A stretch of DNA of 64,000 nucleotides, from NCBI RefSeq assembly GCF_025857195.1, contig NZ_CP109787.1, positions 437,501 through 501,500 on the forward strand. Direction: 5' to 3'. The position numbers and the translations under genes were made by a program. Below, one piece after another: positions 28,017-36,473 of this stretch (its first letter is position 1; each line of letters begins with the position of its first letter). The notes below the pieces were generated by a model. It was not told the DNA's origin, did no database searches, and saw only the letters and a list, made by a program, of their open reading frames with translations. The DNA comes from Leisingera thetidis (GTDB taxonomy: Bacteria > Pseudomonadota > Alphaproteobacteria > Rhodobacterales > Rhodobacteraceae).

Positions 28017-29258
28017 ATGGCCGATTACGATATTGCCATCGCGGGCGCAGGCATCGTCGGCATGAGCACCGCGCTATGGGCGCAGATGCGCGGGCATAAG
28101 GTGCTGCTGGCCGATCCGCAGGAGCCGGGATCCGGCACCAGCTTCGGCAATGCCTGCACTTTGGCGACCTATGCCTGCCTGCCGGTGAACGACCCGTCGG
28201 TGCTGGCCTCGCTGCCCAGTCTGATGTTCTCCAGGGACAGCCCGCTGTCGCTGTCTTATGGCCATGCGCTGCGCAATCCGCGCTGGATGCTGTCGTTCCT
28301 CGCCAATTGCCGCCCCGCGGCCTCGCGCCGCATCGCCGGGCATCTGGCGGATCTGCTGGCCCATGCCGATGCCGGGATCAACCCGCTGATCGAGGCCGCG
28401 GGCGCGCAGGATCTGGTGGTGGCGCGCGGCCAGCTGTCGGTCTGGTCCACGGCATCGGCGGCCAAGGCCGCCACCGCCGGTCTGGACCGCCGCCGCGCGC
28501 TGGGCGTGCCCTGGCGCGAGGTCGGCCCCGAGGAGGCGCGGGAGATGGAGCCGGGGCTGCGGCTGCCGGTCCGGCGGGCGGTGCACTTCCATGCCGCCCG
28601 GCACCTGCGCGATCCGCAGGAGTTCATTTCCCGGATGCACCAGGCGTTTGCGGATCTTGGCGGCACAACCCTGCGCGCGGCTGTTGATGCGGTAAAGGCC
28701 TCCGCCACCGGGGTGGAGCTGCGGGCGGAGGGCCAAAGCCTGACCGCGGACCGCGCGGTGATTGCCGGCGGCGCCTTTTCCGGGCGGATCAAGGGGGCAG
28801 GGACGGAACAGCTGCCCTTGGGGACCGAGCGCGGCTATCACCTGATGTTCCGGGAGGAGGCGCAGCGGGTGACGCGGCCGGTCGGCTGGTCGGAGGCCGG
28901 GTTCTATGCGGTGCCCCATGCAAAAGGCCTGCGGCTGACCGGCACGGTGGAGATCGCATCGCTGGAGGCCCCGGCAAACCGGCGCCGCCTGGCCTATATC
29001 GCCCGCAAGGGCGCGGAAATGCTGGGAGAGCTGCCGGAGCCGGACAGCGACTGGCTGGGCTTCCGCCCCACCATGCCCGACTCGCTGCCGGTGATCGGCC
29101 GCAGCCCGCAGTCGGACCGGCTGCTTTATGCTTTCGGGCACCAGCATCTGGGGCTGACGCTGGGCGGCATCACCGGGCGGCTGATTGCGGATCTGGCAGA
29201 GGACCGCCAGCCCAATATCGATCTGGCGCCCTTTGCGGCGGACCGGGGGTATGCCTGA
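28017..29258 (+). CDS. FAD-dependent oxidoreductase, D-amino acid dehydrogenase (DadA)-like
   Basis: A 413-residue flavoprotein of the DAO family. The N-terminal Rossmann motif is IAGAGIVGMSTAL with the acidic end of strand 2 at VLLADP; SFGNACTL follows as in DadA/glycine oxidase proteins, and the C-terminal FAD-binding segment reads FGHQHLGLTLGGITG. It probably oxidises D-amino acids or related amines at the membrane. ATG at 28017 follows AGGGGAGA. Substrate not determined. Confidence 0.86.
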   Translation: MADYDIAIAGAGIVGMSTALWAQMRGHKVLLADPQEPGSGTSFGNACTLATYACLPVNDPSVLASLPSLMFSRDSPLSLSYGHALRNPRWMLSFLANCRPAASRRIAGHLADLLAHADAGINPLIEAAGAQDLVVARGQLSVWSTASAAKAATAGLDRRRALGVPWREVGPEEAREMEPGLRLPVRRAVHFHAARHLRDPQEFISRMHQAFADLGGTTLRAAVDAVKASATGVELRAEGQSLTADRAVIAGGAFSGRIKGAGTEQLPLGTERGYHLMFREEAQRVTRPVGWSEAGFYAVPHAKGLRLTGTVEIASLEAPANRRRLAYIARKGAEMLGELPEPDSDWLGFRPTMPDSLPVIGRSPQSDRLLYAFGHQHLGLTLGGITGRLIADLAEDRQPNIDLAPFAADRGYA

Positions 29259-29333
29259 GACAGCCGGCCTCTGGATTCCGCGGCCCAAATAGGGCATCAC
29301 TCGGGGCTACGGAAACGCAAGCGGGCAGAGGCC

Positions 29334-30011
29334 ATGAAACTCTTTGTGGGGCTGGGCAATCCCGGCCCGAAATACGAGCGCAACCGCCACAACATCGGCT
29401 TCATGGCGCTGGACGGGATCGCGTCGGATCACGGGTTCTCCCCCTGGAAGTCCAAATTCCAGGCGCTGATCAGCGAGGGGGTGCTGGGCGGTGAAAAGGT
29501 GCTGCTGCTGAAGCCGCAGACCTTCATGAACCTCTCCGGCCAGTCGGTCGGCGAGGCGATGCGGTTTTACAAGCTGACCCCTGCCGACGTCGTGGTGCTG
29601 CACGACGAGCTGGACCTGGCGCCGGGCAAGGCGCGCATGAAGCAGGGCGGCGGCCACGCGGGCCACAACGGCCTGCGCTCGATCCATTCGCATATCGGCG
29701 CCGACTACGGCCGGGTGCGGCTGGGCATCGGCCATCCCGGCCATAAGGACGCGGTGGCGGGCTATGTGCTGCGCGACTTCCCCAAGGCCGATGAAGGCTG
29801 GCTCGATGACCTGATGCGCGGCATCTCGGACGGGGCGGCGGAGCTGGCCCGCGGCGACGGCGGCAAGTTCATGAATGCGGTGGCCTTGAGGGTGGCGCCG
29901 CCGCGCAGTTCCGCCACCAAGCCCAAGCCGGAGGCGCCGAAAACAGCCAAGGCAGAGCCGGCGCCGGACAGCCGCTCGGCCCTGGAAAAGCTGATGGACA
30001 AGTTCAAATAG
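29334..30011 (+). CDS. pth: Peptidyl-tRNA hydrolase
   Basis: A 225-residue enzyme that rescues peptidyl-tRNAs released early from ribosomes. Catalytic and substrate-binding residues are visible in GLGNPGPKYERNRHNIGF (His), KPQTFMNLSG and LHDELDL (Asp). A lysine- and proline-rich C-terminal tail after about residue 190 is an alphaproteobacterial extension. It is followed after only 16 bp by the nucleoside hydrolase gene, so the two are probably cotranscribed. Confidence 0.97.
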   Translation: MKLFVGLGNPGPKYERNRHNIGFMALDGIASDHGFSPWKSKFQALISEGVLGGEKVLLLKPQTFMNLSGQSVGEAMRFYKLTPADVVVLHDELDLAPGKARMKQGGGHAGHNGLRSIHSHIGADYGRVRLGIGHPGHKDAVAGYVLRDFPKADEGWLDDLMRGISDGAAELARGDGGKFMNAVALRVAPPRSSATKPKPEAPKTAKAEPAPDSRSALEKLMDKFK

Positions 30012-30027
30012 GCCGGGAGGCAGGCAG

Positions 30028-30948
30028 ATGGTGAAACTGATTATCGACACCGATCCGGGCATCGACGATGCCATGGCGATCTTCTATGCCGCTGCGGCGC
30101 CGGACATCGAGCTGCTGGGGCTGACCACCATCTTCGGCAATGTGACCACCGCCACCGCCACCCGCAATGCGCTGCGGCTGCTGGAGGCCGCCGGGCTGGA
30201 TGTGCCGGTCGCCGCCGGGGCCGCCAAGCCGCTGGTGCTGCCGCCGTTCAAGCCATCGGCCCATGTGCATGGGGAAGAGGGCTTTGGCGGCATCCCGGCC
30301 GCGGCCCCCCGCGGCGCACCGCTGGAGGAAGACGCCGCGGATTTCCTCTGCCGCATGGCGCGGGCGCACAAGGGCGAGCTGGTGGTCTGCCCGATCGGCC
30401 CCCTGACCAACATCGCGCAGGCGATCCGGCGCGACCCGGAGTTCCTCCAGAATGTGAAGTCCATCGTGGTCATGGGCGGCTCCCTGGAGGAAGGCGGCAA
30501 CATCACGGAACATGCCGAGGCCAATATCTATCACGACCCCCACGCCGCGGACGTGGTCTGCCAGGGCGGCTCCAAGGTGGTGTTTGTGGGGCTGGACGTC
30601 ACCCACCGCATTCTGTGCCGGCCGGAGGATTTCGAGGCGATGGCGTCCAAATCGCCGAAGCTGGGCGGGATGCTGCAGGAAATGTCGCATTTCTATATCA
30701 GGTTCTATCTGGAGGTCGCGGGCCTCAACGGCTGTTCGCTGCATGATCCGGCAGCGGTGATTGCCTGCACCCATCCGGAGCTGTTCGGGATGCGCGAGGT
30801 GCCGCTGGAAGTGTCCTGCGAGGGCGAGACCACCGGGGCTGTCCTGGCTGCGGCAGAGGGCACCCGCGCCCCGGTCAAGGTCTGCATGACGGTGGAGGCG
30901 GAGGCGGTGAAGGCGCTGTTCCTCAAACGCCTGGCGCTGCTGCCCTAG
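30028..30948 (+). CDS. Inosine-uridine-preferring nucleoside hydrolase family protein
   Basis: A 306-residue calcium-dependent N-ribohydrolase. The signature DTDPGIDDAMAI at residues 6-17 gives the metal-binding Asp cluster; GPLTNIAQAI, VVMGGSLEEGGN and the late LHDPAAVI carry the other conserved ligands. It splits nucleosides into base and ribose for salvage in the cytoplasm. ATG follows GGGAGGCAGGCAG, 16 bp after pth. Confidence 0.93.
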   Translation: MVKLIIDTDPGIDDAMAIFYAAAAPDIELLGLTTIFGNVTTATATRNALRLLEAAGLDVPVAAGAAKPLVLPPFKPSAHVHGEEGFGGIPAAAPRGAPLEEDAADFLCRMARAHKGELVVCPIGPLTNIAQAIRRDPEFLQNVKSIVVMGGSLEEGGNITEHAEANIYHDPHAADVVCQGGSKVVFVGLDVTHRILCRPEDFEAMASKSPKLGGMLQEMSHFYIRFYLEVAGLNGCSLHDPAAVIACTHPELFGMREVPLEVSCEGETTGAVLAAAEGTRAPVKVCMTVEAEAVKALFLKRLALLP

Positions 30949-31233
30949 GGGGTTGGCACTGGTCGCGGCCGGGCACCTGCAGCCGGCATCGAGGGCGCTG
31001 GTTCGGATGGCACCGCGCTGCTGCGGGCGTGCCGGGCCAGGACCCGGGCGGCCGCCATTTTCAGACCCGCGGCCATAAAATCCCCGCCGTTTCATTCGGG
31101 CGGTGGCGGTGAATTCCCGAAGGCGTCAAATGAGGCGAGTTGATTTAACGCAATACTCCTTTTGCGGGATGAATCTGTTGACTGCCCAATTCTCAATATG
31201 TAGCCATTGGAGGGTGGGCCAGAGGAGCGTGGC
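30949..31233. other. Intergenic region before the biosynthetic cluster
   Basis: About 285 bp without a gene. The last 120 bp are A/T-rich compared with both sides and include TTGACT near 31178, a possible -35 box for the AraC regulator gene; no -10 box at ideal spacing is clear. It marks the left boundary of the cluster. Confidence 0.4.
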
Positions 31234-32379
31234 ATGATAAGTGTCCCTGTTGCATTTATTTTTTCTTTTGCATTGGCTGCAATTCTTGTCTGGATTGTAA
31301 CGGATCACCGGCGGCGGGTCGGTTTTTTGCCGAAACTGACACTCAGCCTTCTGGCGCTGCAATCGGTGCTGATCGGGCTGCGCTGGACCTATGATTTCCG
31401 CGATTCATTGCTGATCCAAGCGACACTGGCCACGCTGATCCCGCCTCTGGTTCTGCTGAGCATGCGGCAGATGGTGTCAACGCAGGCTGCGAAGGAGCCG
31501 CTGGAACGTGTCCTGCTGTATTGCATACCGGCCTTGGTCGTACTGGTGTCGCCCTTGCTCAACCTGACTTTTGTGGATTGGATCATCGAAGCGGTCGTGA
31601 TCGGTTTCGGGATCGCGCTTGTCTATCTGGGCATGTCGAAGGACATCGAATGGCGTGACCGGGTGCCTTTTGCAGGCGTGCTGGAGGCGAGCATCGCCTT
31701 TATCGTGTCGGGGTGCGCGCTGCTGATGTCGGCGCTGGTGGATGTGGCCGTCTACTATGATATCGCCCAGAACAGCGGCCAGATGGCAGCGCAGATCGTT
31801 GGCATCGCCAATCTGATCGTCTTGCTGTGCCTTGTGCTTGGGGTGCTGCTGCTGAACCGCCGCACCGATCCGGGCAGGCTGCAGGACACGCCTGCACCGG
31901 CCGGGCTGGAAGCGGACACTGCGGCGGAGCCCGAAGACGCCGAGGAATTGCAGCAGGCGCGGGCGGCGCTGCTGGAAAAGATGGATGCGGTGATTGCCGA
32001 ACGGAAGCTCTACCGCGATCCCGACCTGAGCCTGGACCGCCTCTCGCGCAAGCTGATGATCCCGTCGCGGCAGATTTCCTTGGCCGTCAACAGCCAGCGC
32101 GCCATGAATGTCTCGCAGTATATCAACCTGTTCCGGGTCGCCGAGGCCGCCTATCTTGTCAAAGCGGAAAAATGCTCGATCACGGAAGTGATCTATGAGG
32201 TCGGTTTCAACACCAAGTCCAATTTCAACAGGGAATTCAAGCGTATCGTCGGTGTCAGCCCGAGCGAATGGCGCAAAGGCCATGACAGCGGCGGCAATTC
32301 GCCCCTGGAGAAATTCCAGGAAGACGTTTCGACCGATCTGGCCTGGGAGCCGGTGCAGGCACTGGCCGAAAGCGCCTGA
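31234..32379 (+). CDS. Membrane-anchored AraC-family transcriptional regulator
   Basis: A 381-residue protein with about seven predicted transmembrane helices in the first 215 residues and a C-terminal AraC DNA-binding domain (two helix-turn-helix units, DLSLDRLSRKLMIPSRQIS and ITEVIYEVGFNTKSNF, then GVSPSEWR). Residues 216-250 form an acidic Ala/Glu-rich linker. The layout suggests direct signal sensing at the membrane with DNA binding on the inner face, possibly responding to a product or envelope signal. It opens the biosynthetic cluster and is its most likely regulator. ATG at 31234 follows AGGAG. Confidence 0.88.
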   Translation: MISVPVAFIFSFALAAILVWIVTDHRRRVGFLPKLTLSLLALQSVLIGLRWTYDFRDSLLIQATLATLIPPLVLLSMRQMVSTQAAKEPLERVLLYCIPALVVLVSPLLNLTFVDWIIEAVVIGFGIALVYLGMSKDIEWRDRVPFAGVLEASIAFIVSGCALLMSALVDVAVYYDIAQNSGQMAAQIVGIANLIVLLCLVLGVLLLNRRTDPGRLQDTPAPAGLEADTAAEPEDAEELQQARAALLEKMDAVIAERKLYRDPDLSLDRLSRKLMIPSRQISLAVNSQRAMNVSQYINLFRVAEAAYLVKAEKCSITEVIYEVGFNTKSNFNREFKRIVGVSPSEWRKGHDSGGNSPLEKFQEDVSTDLAWEPVQALAESA

Positions 32380-32389
32380 CCGGGGTGTT

Positions 32390-33961
32390 TCAGCCTGCCG
32401 GGACCGGCGGAACAGGGGCGGCAGAGGATTCCGCTGAATAGACAAACGGGCGCCGGGAGGACAATTCGGTCACAAACCGGCGCCGGTCCAGCTTGCAGTT
32501 CGCATTGATCTGGAAGGCATCGGTGCCAAACCAGAAACGCGGCACCATATAGGCAGGCAACTGCCGGGACAATTGCTGCGCCGCGCTGCGGAGCGCGTCC
32601 GGCGCGGAGCCGCCCAGCACAAAGGCGCGCAGGCCGCGCTTTGCCGGATGCAGGTCAACCACTGCCTCCTCGATGCCTGCAACCGATTGCAGGGCGGTTT
32701 CGACATCGGCCAGGTTGATGCGGTGGCCGTGGAGCTTGATTTCCCGGTCCTTGCGGCCTTCGAAATACCAAAGATCACCCATCTTCCGGGCCCAGTCCCC
32801 GGTGCGGTAGGAGCTGCTGCCGGGAAAGGCGAGGGCCTGTCTGTCCGGATCGCCCAGATAGCCCAGACCAACCGAGCGCCCGGTGATCGTCAGCTCGCCC
32901 GGGCCCGCGCCGCCGCCGGCGGCAGTTGCCAGCCGGGTTCCCCTGCGCGCCCGCCCGATCGGCAGCGGCTGCGGTGCCTCCAGATGGGCCCGGCAGATCT
33001 CGACGGAGGTCACTGCAACAGTGCATTCGGTGGGGCCGTAGGTGTTGAAGATGCGCAGGCCCGGGAACCGGTCCCACAGGGTCTCAACCAGCGATTTCGA
33101 CAGCACCTCGCCGCAGAAGACCATGGATTTCAGATCCGGGAGCGCTGCCGCATTGAATGCCTTGTCGCGCGTCCAATGCAGCGCCAGCGCCGGGGTCGAC
33201 ACCCATGTGCCGAGCCGGTGGTTCCGGTAGCGTTCGATCAGCATTGCGGTGTTGAACAGATCCCGGTGGTCCAGCGCGCTGATGGGGCGGAGGCTGAGCC
33301 AGGAGAACCAGAATTCGAACAGCGACACATCAAAGCAGTGGCGCACGTTGCCGCTGATGCAGCGGGCCGGGTCCATCCCGGCAAGCAGGTCCTGCGCCCA
33401 GTCCACGAAATCCGCCAGATTGGCGTAAGACACGGCAATGCCCTTGGGCCGGCCTGTGGTGCCGGAAGAAAACAGCACATAGGCGGCGGCGCCGTCCGCG
33501 GCCTCCGGGGGCAGGGCTGCCGCGGCCCCGGACACGCCGTGATCCGCCGCCGCGCTGCCCCGGCTGCAGCCCTGTTCGGACACCGGCCAGGCCGGGACGC
33601 CGGCAAGCTCATCTCCCGCATGCCGGGGGCAGGCGATCAGGGCAAGCCCCGCGCCGCAGGTGCGGGCAATCTGCCGGATCCGCTCCGGGCTGGTGCCGGT
33701 TTCCACCGGAACCGCGGCGCGGCCCGACAGCAGAGCCGCCCAATAGGCGATCAGAAAGCGGCGGTGCTTGTGGCCGTAGATCAGAACCGGGCCGCGTCCG
33801 GCGGCGGCAAGCTGCGCCGAAAGCGCCAAGGCGGCGGCATGCAAGGCCTTGAAGCTGAGGTCGCCGTCGGTATGCAGGTAGGCCGGCGCGCCGGTTTCCG
33901 CAAACCGGCTGAACACCCGGCGCAGCGCGGCATGCGCGCCTGCGGCCCCTGCAGCGCTCAT
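32390..33961 (-). CDS. Stand-alone adenylation enzyme (amino acid/DltA-like)
   Basis: A 523-residue AMP-forming ligase with core motifs LFSSGTTGRPKGI (A3), NTYGPTECTVAVT (A5), GELTITGRSVGLGYL (A6), YRTGDWARK (A7), KDREIKLHGHRINLADVE (A8) and the terminal ANCKLDRRRF, where Lys is the expected A10 residue. The body resembles DltA-type and NRPS amino acid adenylation domains, so an amino acid is the likely substrate. Its start overlaps the stop of an upstream carrier-protein gene by ATGA, making that carrier its likely partner. The pair forms a two-gene minus-strand operon. Confidence 0.88.
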   Translation of the reverse strand: MSAAGAAGAHAALRRVFSRFAETGAPAYLHTDGDLSFKALHAAALALSAQLAAAGRGPVLIYGHKHRRFLIAYWAALLSGRAAVPVETGTSPERIRQIARTCGAGLALIACPRHAGDELAGVPAWPVSEQGCSRGSAAADHGVSGAAAALPPEAADGAAAYVLFSSGTTGRPKGIAVSYANLADFVDWAQDLLAGMDPARCISGNVRHCFDVSLFEFWFSWLSLRPISALDHRDLFNTAMLIERYRNHRLGTWVSTPALALHWTRDKAFNAAALPDLKSMVFCGEVLSKSLVETLWDRFPGLRIFNTYGPTECTVAVTSVEICRAHLEAPQPLPIGRARRGTRLATAAGGGAGPGELTITGRSVGLGYLGDPDRQALAFPGSSSYRTGDWARKMGDLWYFEGRKDREIKLHGHRINLADVETALQSVAGIEEAVVDLHPAKRGLRAFVLGGSAPDALRSAAQQLSRQLPAYMVPRFWFGTDAFQINANCKLDRRRFVTELSSRRPFVYSAESSAAPVPPVPAG

Positions 33962-34224
33962 ACGGCATCCTCTAGCGCCGACAAGCGCCGGGCCACGAAG
34001 TCCGACAGTTTGCGGGGGGATTCGAAATCTTCCGGCGCAAGACGCGCCGCACCCAGGGTGAAACCCGGAATGGTTTCTTCGAGGATCAGAAACAGCTCGA
34101 TGAAGCTGCCGCTGTCGAATCCCAGATCCGCCTCGAACCGGGTCTCCGGGGTGATGCTGCCGGGGGTTTGGGTTTCGTCAATTTCGCAGATCGCTGCGAT
34201 GATCTCATTAATGTGTCCGGTCAT
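33958..34224 (-). CDS. Acyl/peptidyl carrier protein (partner of adenylation enzyme)
   Basis: An 88-residue acidic helical carrier protein. The phosphopantetheine attachment site is the Ser in DLGFDSGSFIEL, where DSG replaces the usual DSL. Further helix III/IV pattern LAPEDFESPRKLSDFVARRL is normal. Start ATG at 34224 follows AGGAGA; its stop overlaps the adenylation gene start, implying stoichiometric synthesis. It probably carries the amino acid activated by that enzyme after modification by the cluster's phosphopantetheinyl transferase. Confidence 0.88.
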   Translation of the reverse strand: MTGHINEIIAAICEIDETQTPGSITPETRFEADLGFDSGSFIELFLILEETIPGFTLGAARLAPEDFESPRKLSDFVARRLSALEDAV

Positions 34225-34581
34225 TGGATTCTCCTGAAACGGGCGTTGCGGGGCAGCGCGAAGCCTGTGCCGTGCGCGGGCACGTCCCAAATCCACCATG
34301 CCGGACCCTGCCGGGGCGACCTTGATACGCGGCGCCAGTGCCTTGATCGTGTCTTAGGCCCTGATCGGACCGATTGGACCTGCGGGCGGGGCCGCTTTGC
34401 GGCGCAATGGCAAGGGCCGGAAAGTTTTGTTTGGAGAGTAACAGGTTATCCTGCGCCGCCGCAGCCTCCGGGACGGGCGGATCAGCGTGCTCCGCAGGCC
34501 CGGGGTGCCATTTCACGTTCTAGGACCCTGCGCAGGTGCTTCGAGGACGCGGGCGGCGGTCCGAACGGTCATGGTCGGGCC
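34225..34581. promoter_or_regulatory. Divergent regulatory region of the cluster
   Basis: A 357-bp stretch without genes between the minus-strand carrier/adenylation operon and the plus-strand exporter operon. It must contain both promoters and is the most likely binding region for the AraC regulator. An A/T-richer patch near 34427-34450 is the best promoter candidate; I could not define -35/-10 boxes with confidence. Confidence 0.45.
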
Positions 34582-35760
34582 ATGATGACAGAGCAAACCA
34601 AAAACATCACCCAAATGACCGAGATGGCCGCACAGCTCAGGTCCCTGTCCCTGGACCCGGACAAGGAACCCGCCGCCGCGGCGGCCCGTGACGGAAGCGG
34701 CGATGCAGAAGGCGGCGGTCGGCCGCACGCGCGCCGCTGGCGCTGGGCTGCCGCAGCGGTTCTGGGGCTCGCCGGCGCTGCTGGCGGGCTCCTGGCCTCT
34801 GACATCGGCCCGGGCCGGGTGCTGGCGCGGTTCCTGCCCTCGGCGGATGCGCCGCAGGTGGTGTCCGGGCAGCCCGCCGCCGCGCCGGCGGCCGGCCCCG
34901 CGCCCGCCGCCATGCCTGCCGCCGTTCCTGCCGCAGCGGCGCCGGCGGTTCCGGTTCGGCGGCAGATCATCGGCTCCGGCTACAGCCGTGCCGAGATGGA
35001 CGTGGTGCTCAGCGCGCCCCTGCCCGGGCGCATCCTTGCGGTCGACACGGCAGAGGGGGATCAGGTCAGTGCGGGCACCCCGCTGCTGCGGATGGAGGAC
35101 CGGGCCGCGCAGGAGGCGCTGGAACGGGCGCTGCTGGATCTGAAGCAGGCGCAGCTGGCAGCCAAGGCCGCTGATCTCAGCCTGCGTCAGCTGCAGGAAG
35201 ACCAGGCGCGGCTGCAAAAGCTGGCGGACCGCGGCGCGGCGCCGGTCGTGCAGCTGCGCACCACGGCACATGAAGTCTCTGCCGCGGTGCTGGATCAGGA
35301 GATCGCGGACCTGGCCGTGCAATCGGCCGAGGCCGCCCTGCGGGCGGCGCGTGCCGATCTGGCGGATTATGTGCTTTCCGCCCCGTTTTCCGGCACCGTT
35401 GCCGCGCTCAGCGCCCAGCCCGGCATGGTCGCCGAAGGCGAGCAGCATGACGCCCTGCTGCGGCTCTTCAATCCGTCGAGCCTGGTCGTCGATGTCGACA
35501 TCGCCGAGCGCAGCCTGAGCCAGATCCACGACGGGCAGGCTGCCGAAGTGGTGTTTGATGCCTGGCCGGACCAGAGCTTTGCCGGCCATGTCAGCGCAAT
35601 CACCCCGATACTGTCGCGCGAGCGGGGCACCCTGCGGGTGGTGATTGCACTGGACAGGATTCCGCCGGAGCTGCGCCCCAACATGGCGGCGCGCGCCATC
35701 CTGCGCATTGCCGGGCCGGGCGATGAGCCAACCAACCAGATTGACGAGAAACAAGGGTGA
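34582..35760 (+). CDS. Efflux periplasmic adaptor (MacA/HlyD-like)
   Basis: A 392-residue membrane-fusion protein. An N-terminal cytoplasmic stretch of about 45 residues precedes one transmembrane helix (WAAAAVLGLAGAAGGLLA), a Pro/Ala-rich periplasmic linker, a biotinyl-lipoyl half (LPGRILAVDTAEGDQVSAG), a coiled-coil hairpin (about 165-240) and the second lipoyl half plus beta-barrel (LSAPFSGTVAAL). It bridges an ABC exporter to an outer membrane channel. No TolC-like gene is present in the cluster. It overlaps the following ATPase gene. The start at 34582 lacks a strong ribosome binding site. Confidence 0.87.
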   Translation: MMTEQTKNITQMTEMAAQLRSLSLDPDKEPAAAAARDGSGDAEGGGRPHARRWRWAAAAVLGLAGAAGGLLASDIGPGRVLARFLPSADAPQVVSGQPAAAPAAGPAPAAMPAAVPAAAAPAVPVRRQIIGSGYSRAEMDVVLSAPLPGRILAVDTAEGDQVSAGTPLLRMEDRAAQEALERALLDLKQAQLAAKAADLSLRQLQEDQARLQKLADRGAAPVVQLRTTAHEVSAAVLDQEIADLAVQSAEAALRAARADLADYVLSAPFSGTVAALSAQPGMVAEGEQHDALLRLFNPSSLVVDVDIAERSLSQIHDGQAAEVVFDAWPDQSFAGHVSAITPILSRERGTLRVVIALDRIPPELRPNMAARAILRIAGPGDEPTNQIDEKQG

Positions 35761-35762
35761 CA

Positions 35763-36473
35763 ATGATGTCTGATCTTAATGATTTCCAGCCGTTCATCTC
35801 GATGACGGGCATTCGCAAGAGCTATGGCAAGGGCGGCCAGCGCGTCGCCATTTTCGAAGACCTCGACCTGGAAATTGCCAAGGGCGATTTTGTTGCAGTG
35901 ATGGGGCCGTCCGGCTCCGGAAAATCCACGATGCTCAACATGCTGGGCGGGATCGACCGCCCCGACGGCGGCCGGCTGTGCATCGGCCAGGCACGGCTGG
36001 ACAGCATGTCCGAAGCGGCGCTGACCCACTGGCGCGGCACCCATGTCGGCATCGTGTTCCAGTTCTACAACCTGCTGCCGATGCTGACAGCCGCGCAGAA
36101 CATCGAACTGCCGCTGCTGCTGAAGGACCTGGGGCGCACCGCGCGCCGGAGCCGGATCGAGACGGTCATGCGGCTGGTCGGCATCAGCGAGCGCAGCGCG
36201 CATCTGCCGTCGCAGCTCTCCGGCGGCCAGCAGCAGCGGGTCGGAATTGCCCGGGCGCTGGTGTCGGACCCGCAGCTGCTGCTGTGCGACGAACCCACCG
36301 GGGACCTTGACCGCAAATCGGCGACCGAGATCATGGAAATGCTGCGCTTCCTGAACAAGGAGCTGGGCAAGACCATCGTCATGGTCACCCATGATCCCGA
36401 GGCGGCAACTTATGCCGGCCGGACCCTGCACCTGAACAAGGGGCATTTCGAAGAACAGGGGCTGGCGGCATGA
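35763..36473 (+). CDS. ABC transporter ATP-binding protein (MacB/LolD type)
   Basis: A roughly 236-residue ATPase with Walker A GPSGSGKST, signature LSGGQQQRVGIARAL and Walker B LLLCDEPTGDLD, all intact. The sequence type is that of LolD/MacB ATPases that pair with FtsX-like permeases. It overlaps the permease gene by ATGA. Starts at GTG 35757, ATG 35763 or ATG 35766 are all possible; 35763 is a compromise after AAGGGTG. Confidence 0.93.
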   Translation: MMSDLNDFQPFISMTGIRKSYGKGGQRVAIFEDLDLEIAKGDFVAVMGPSGSGKSTMLNMLGGIDRPDGGRLCIGQARLDSMSEAALTHWRGTHVGIVFQFYNLLPMLTAAQNIELPLLLKDLGRTARRSRIETVMRLVGISERSAHLPSQLSGGQQQRVGIARALVSDPQLLLCDEPTGDLDRKSATEIMEMLRFLNKELGKTIVMVTHDPEAATYAGRTLHLNKGHFEEQGLAA

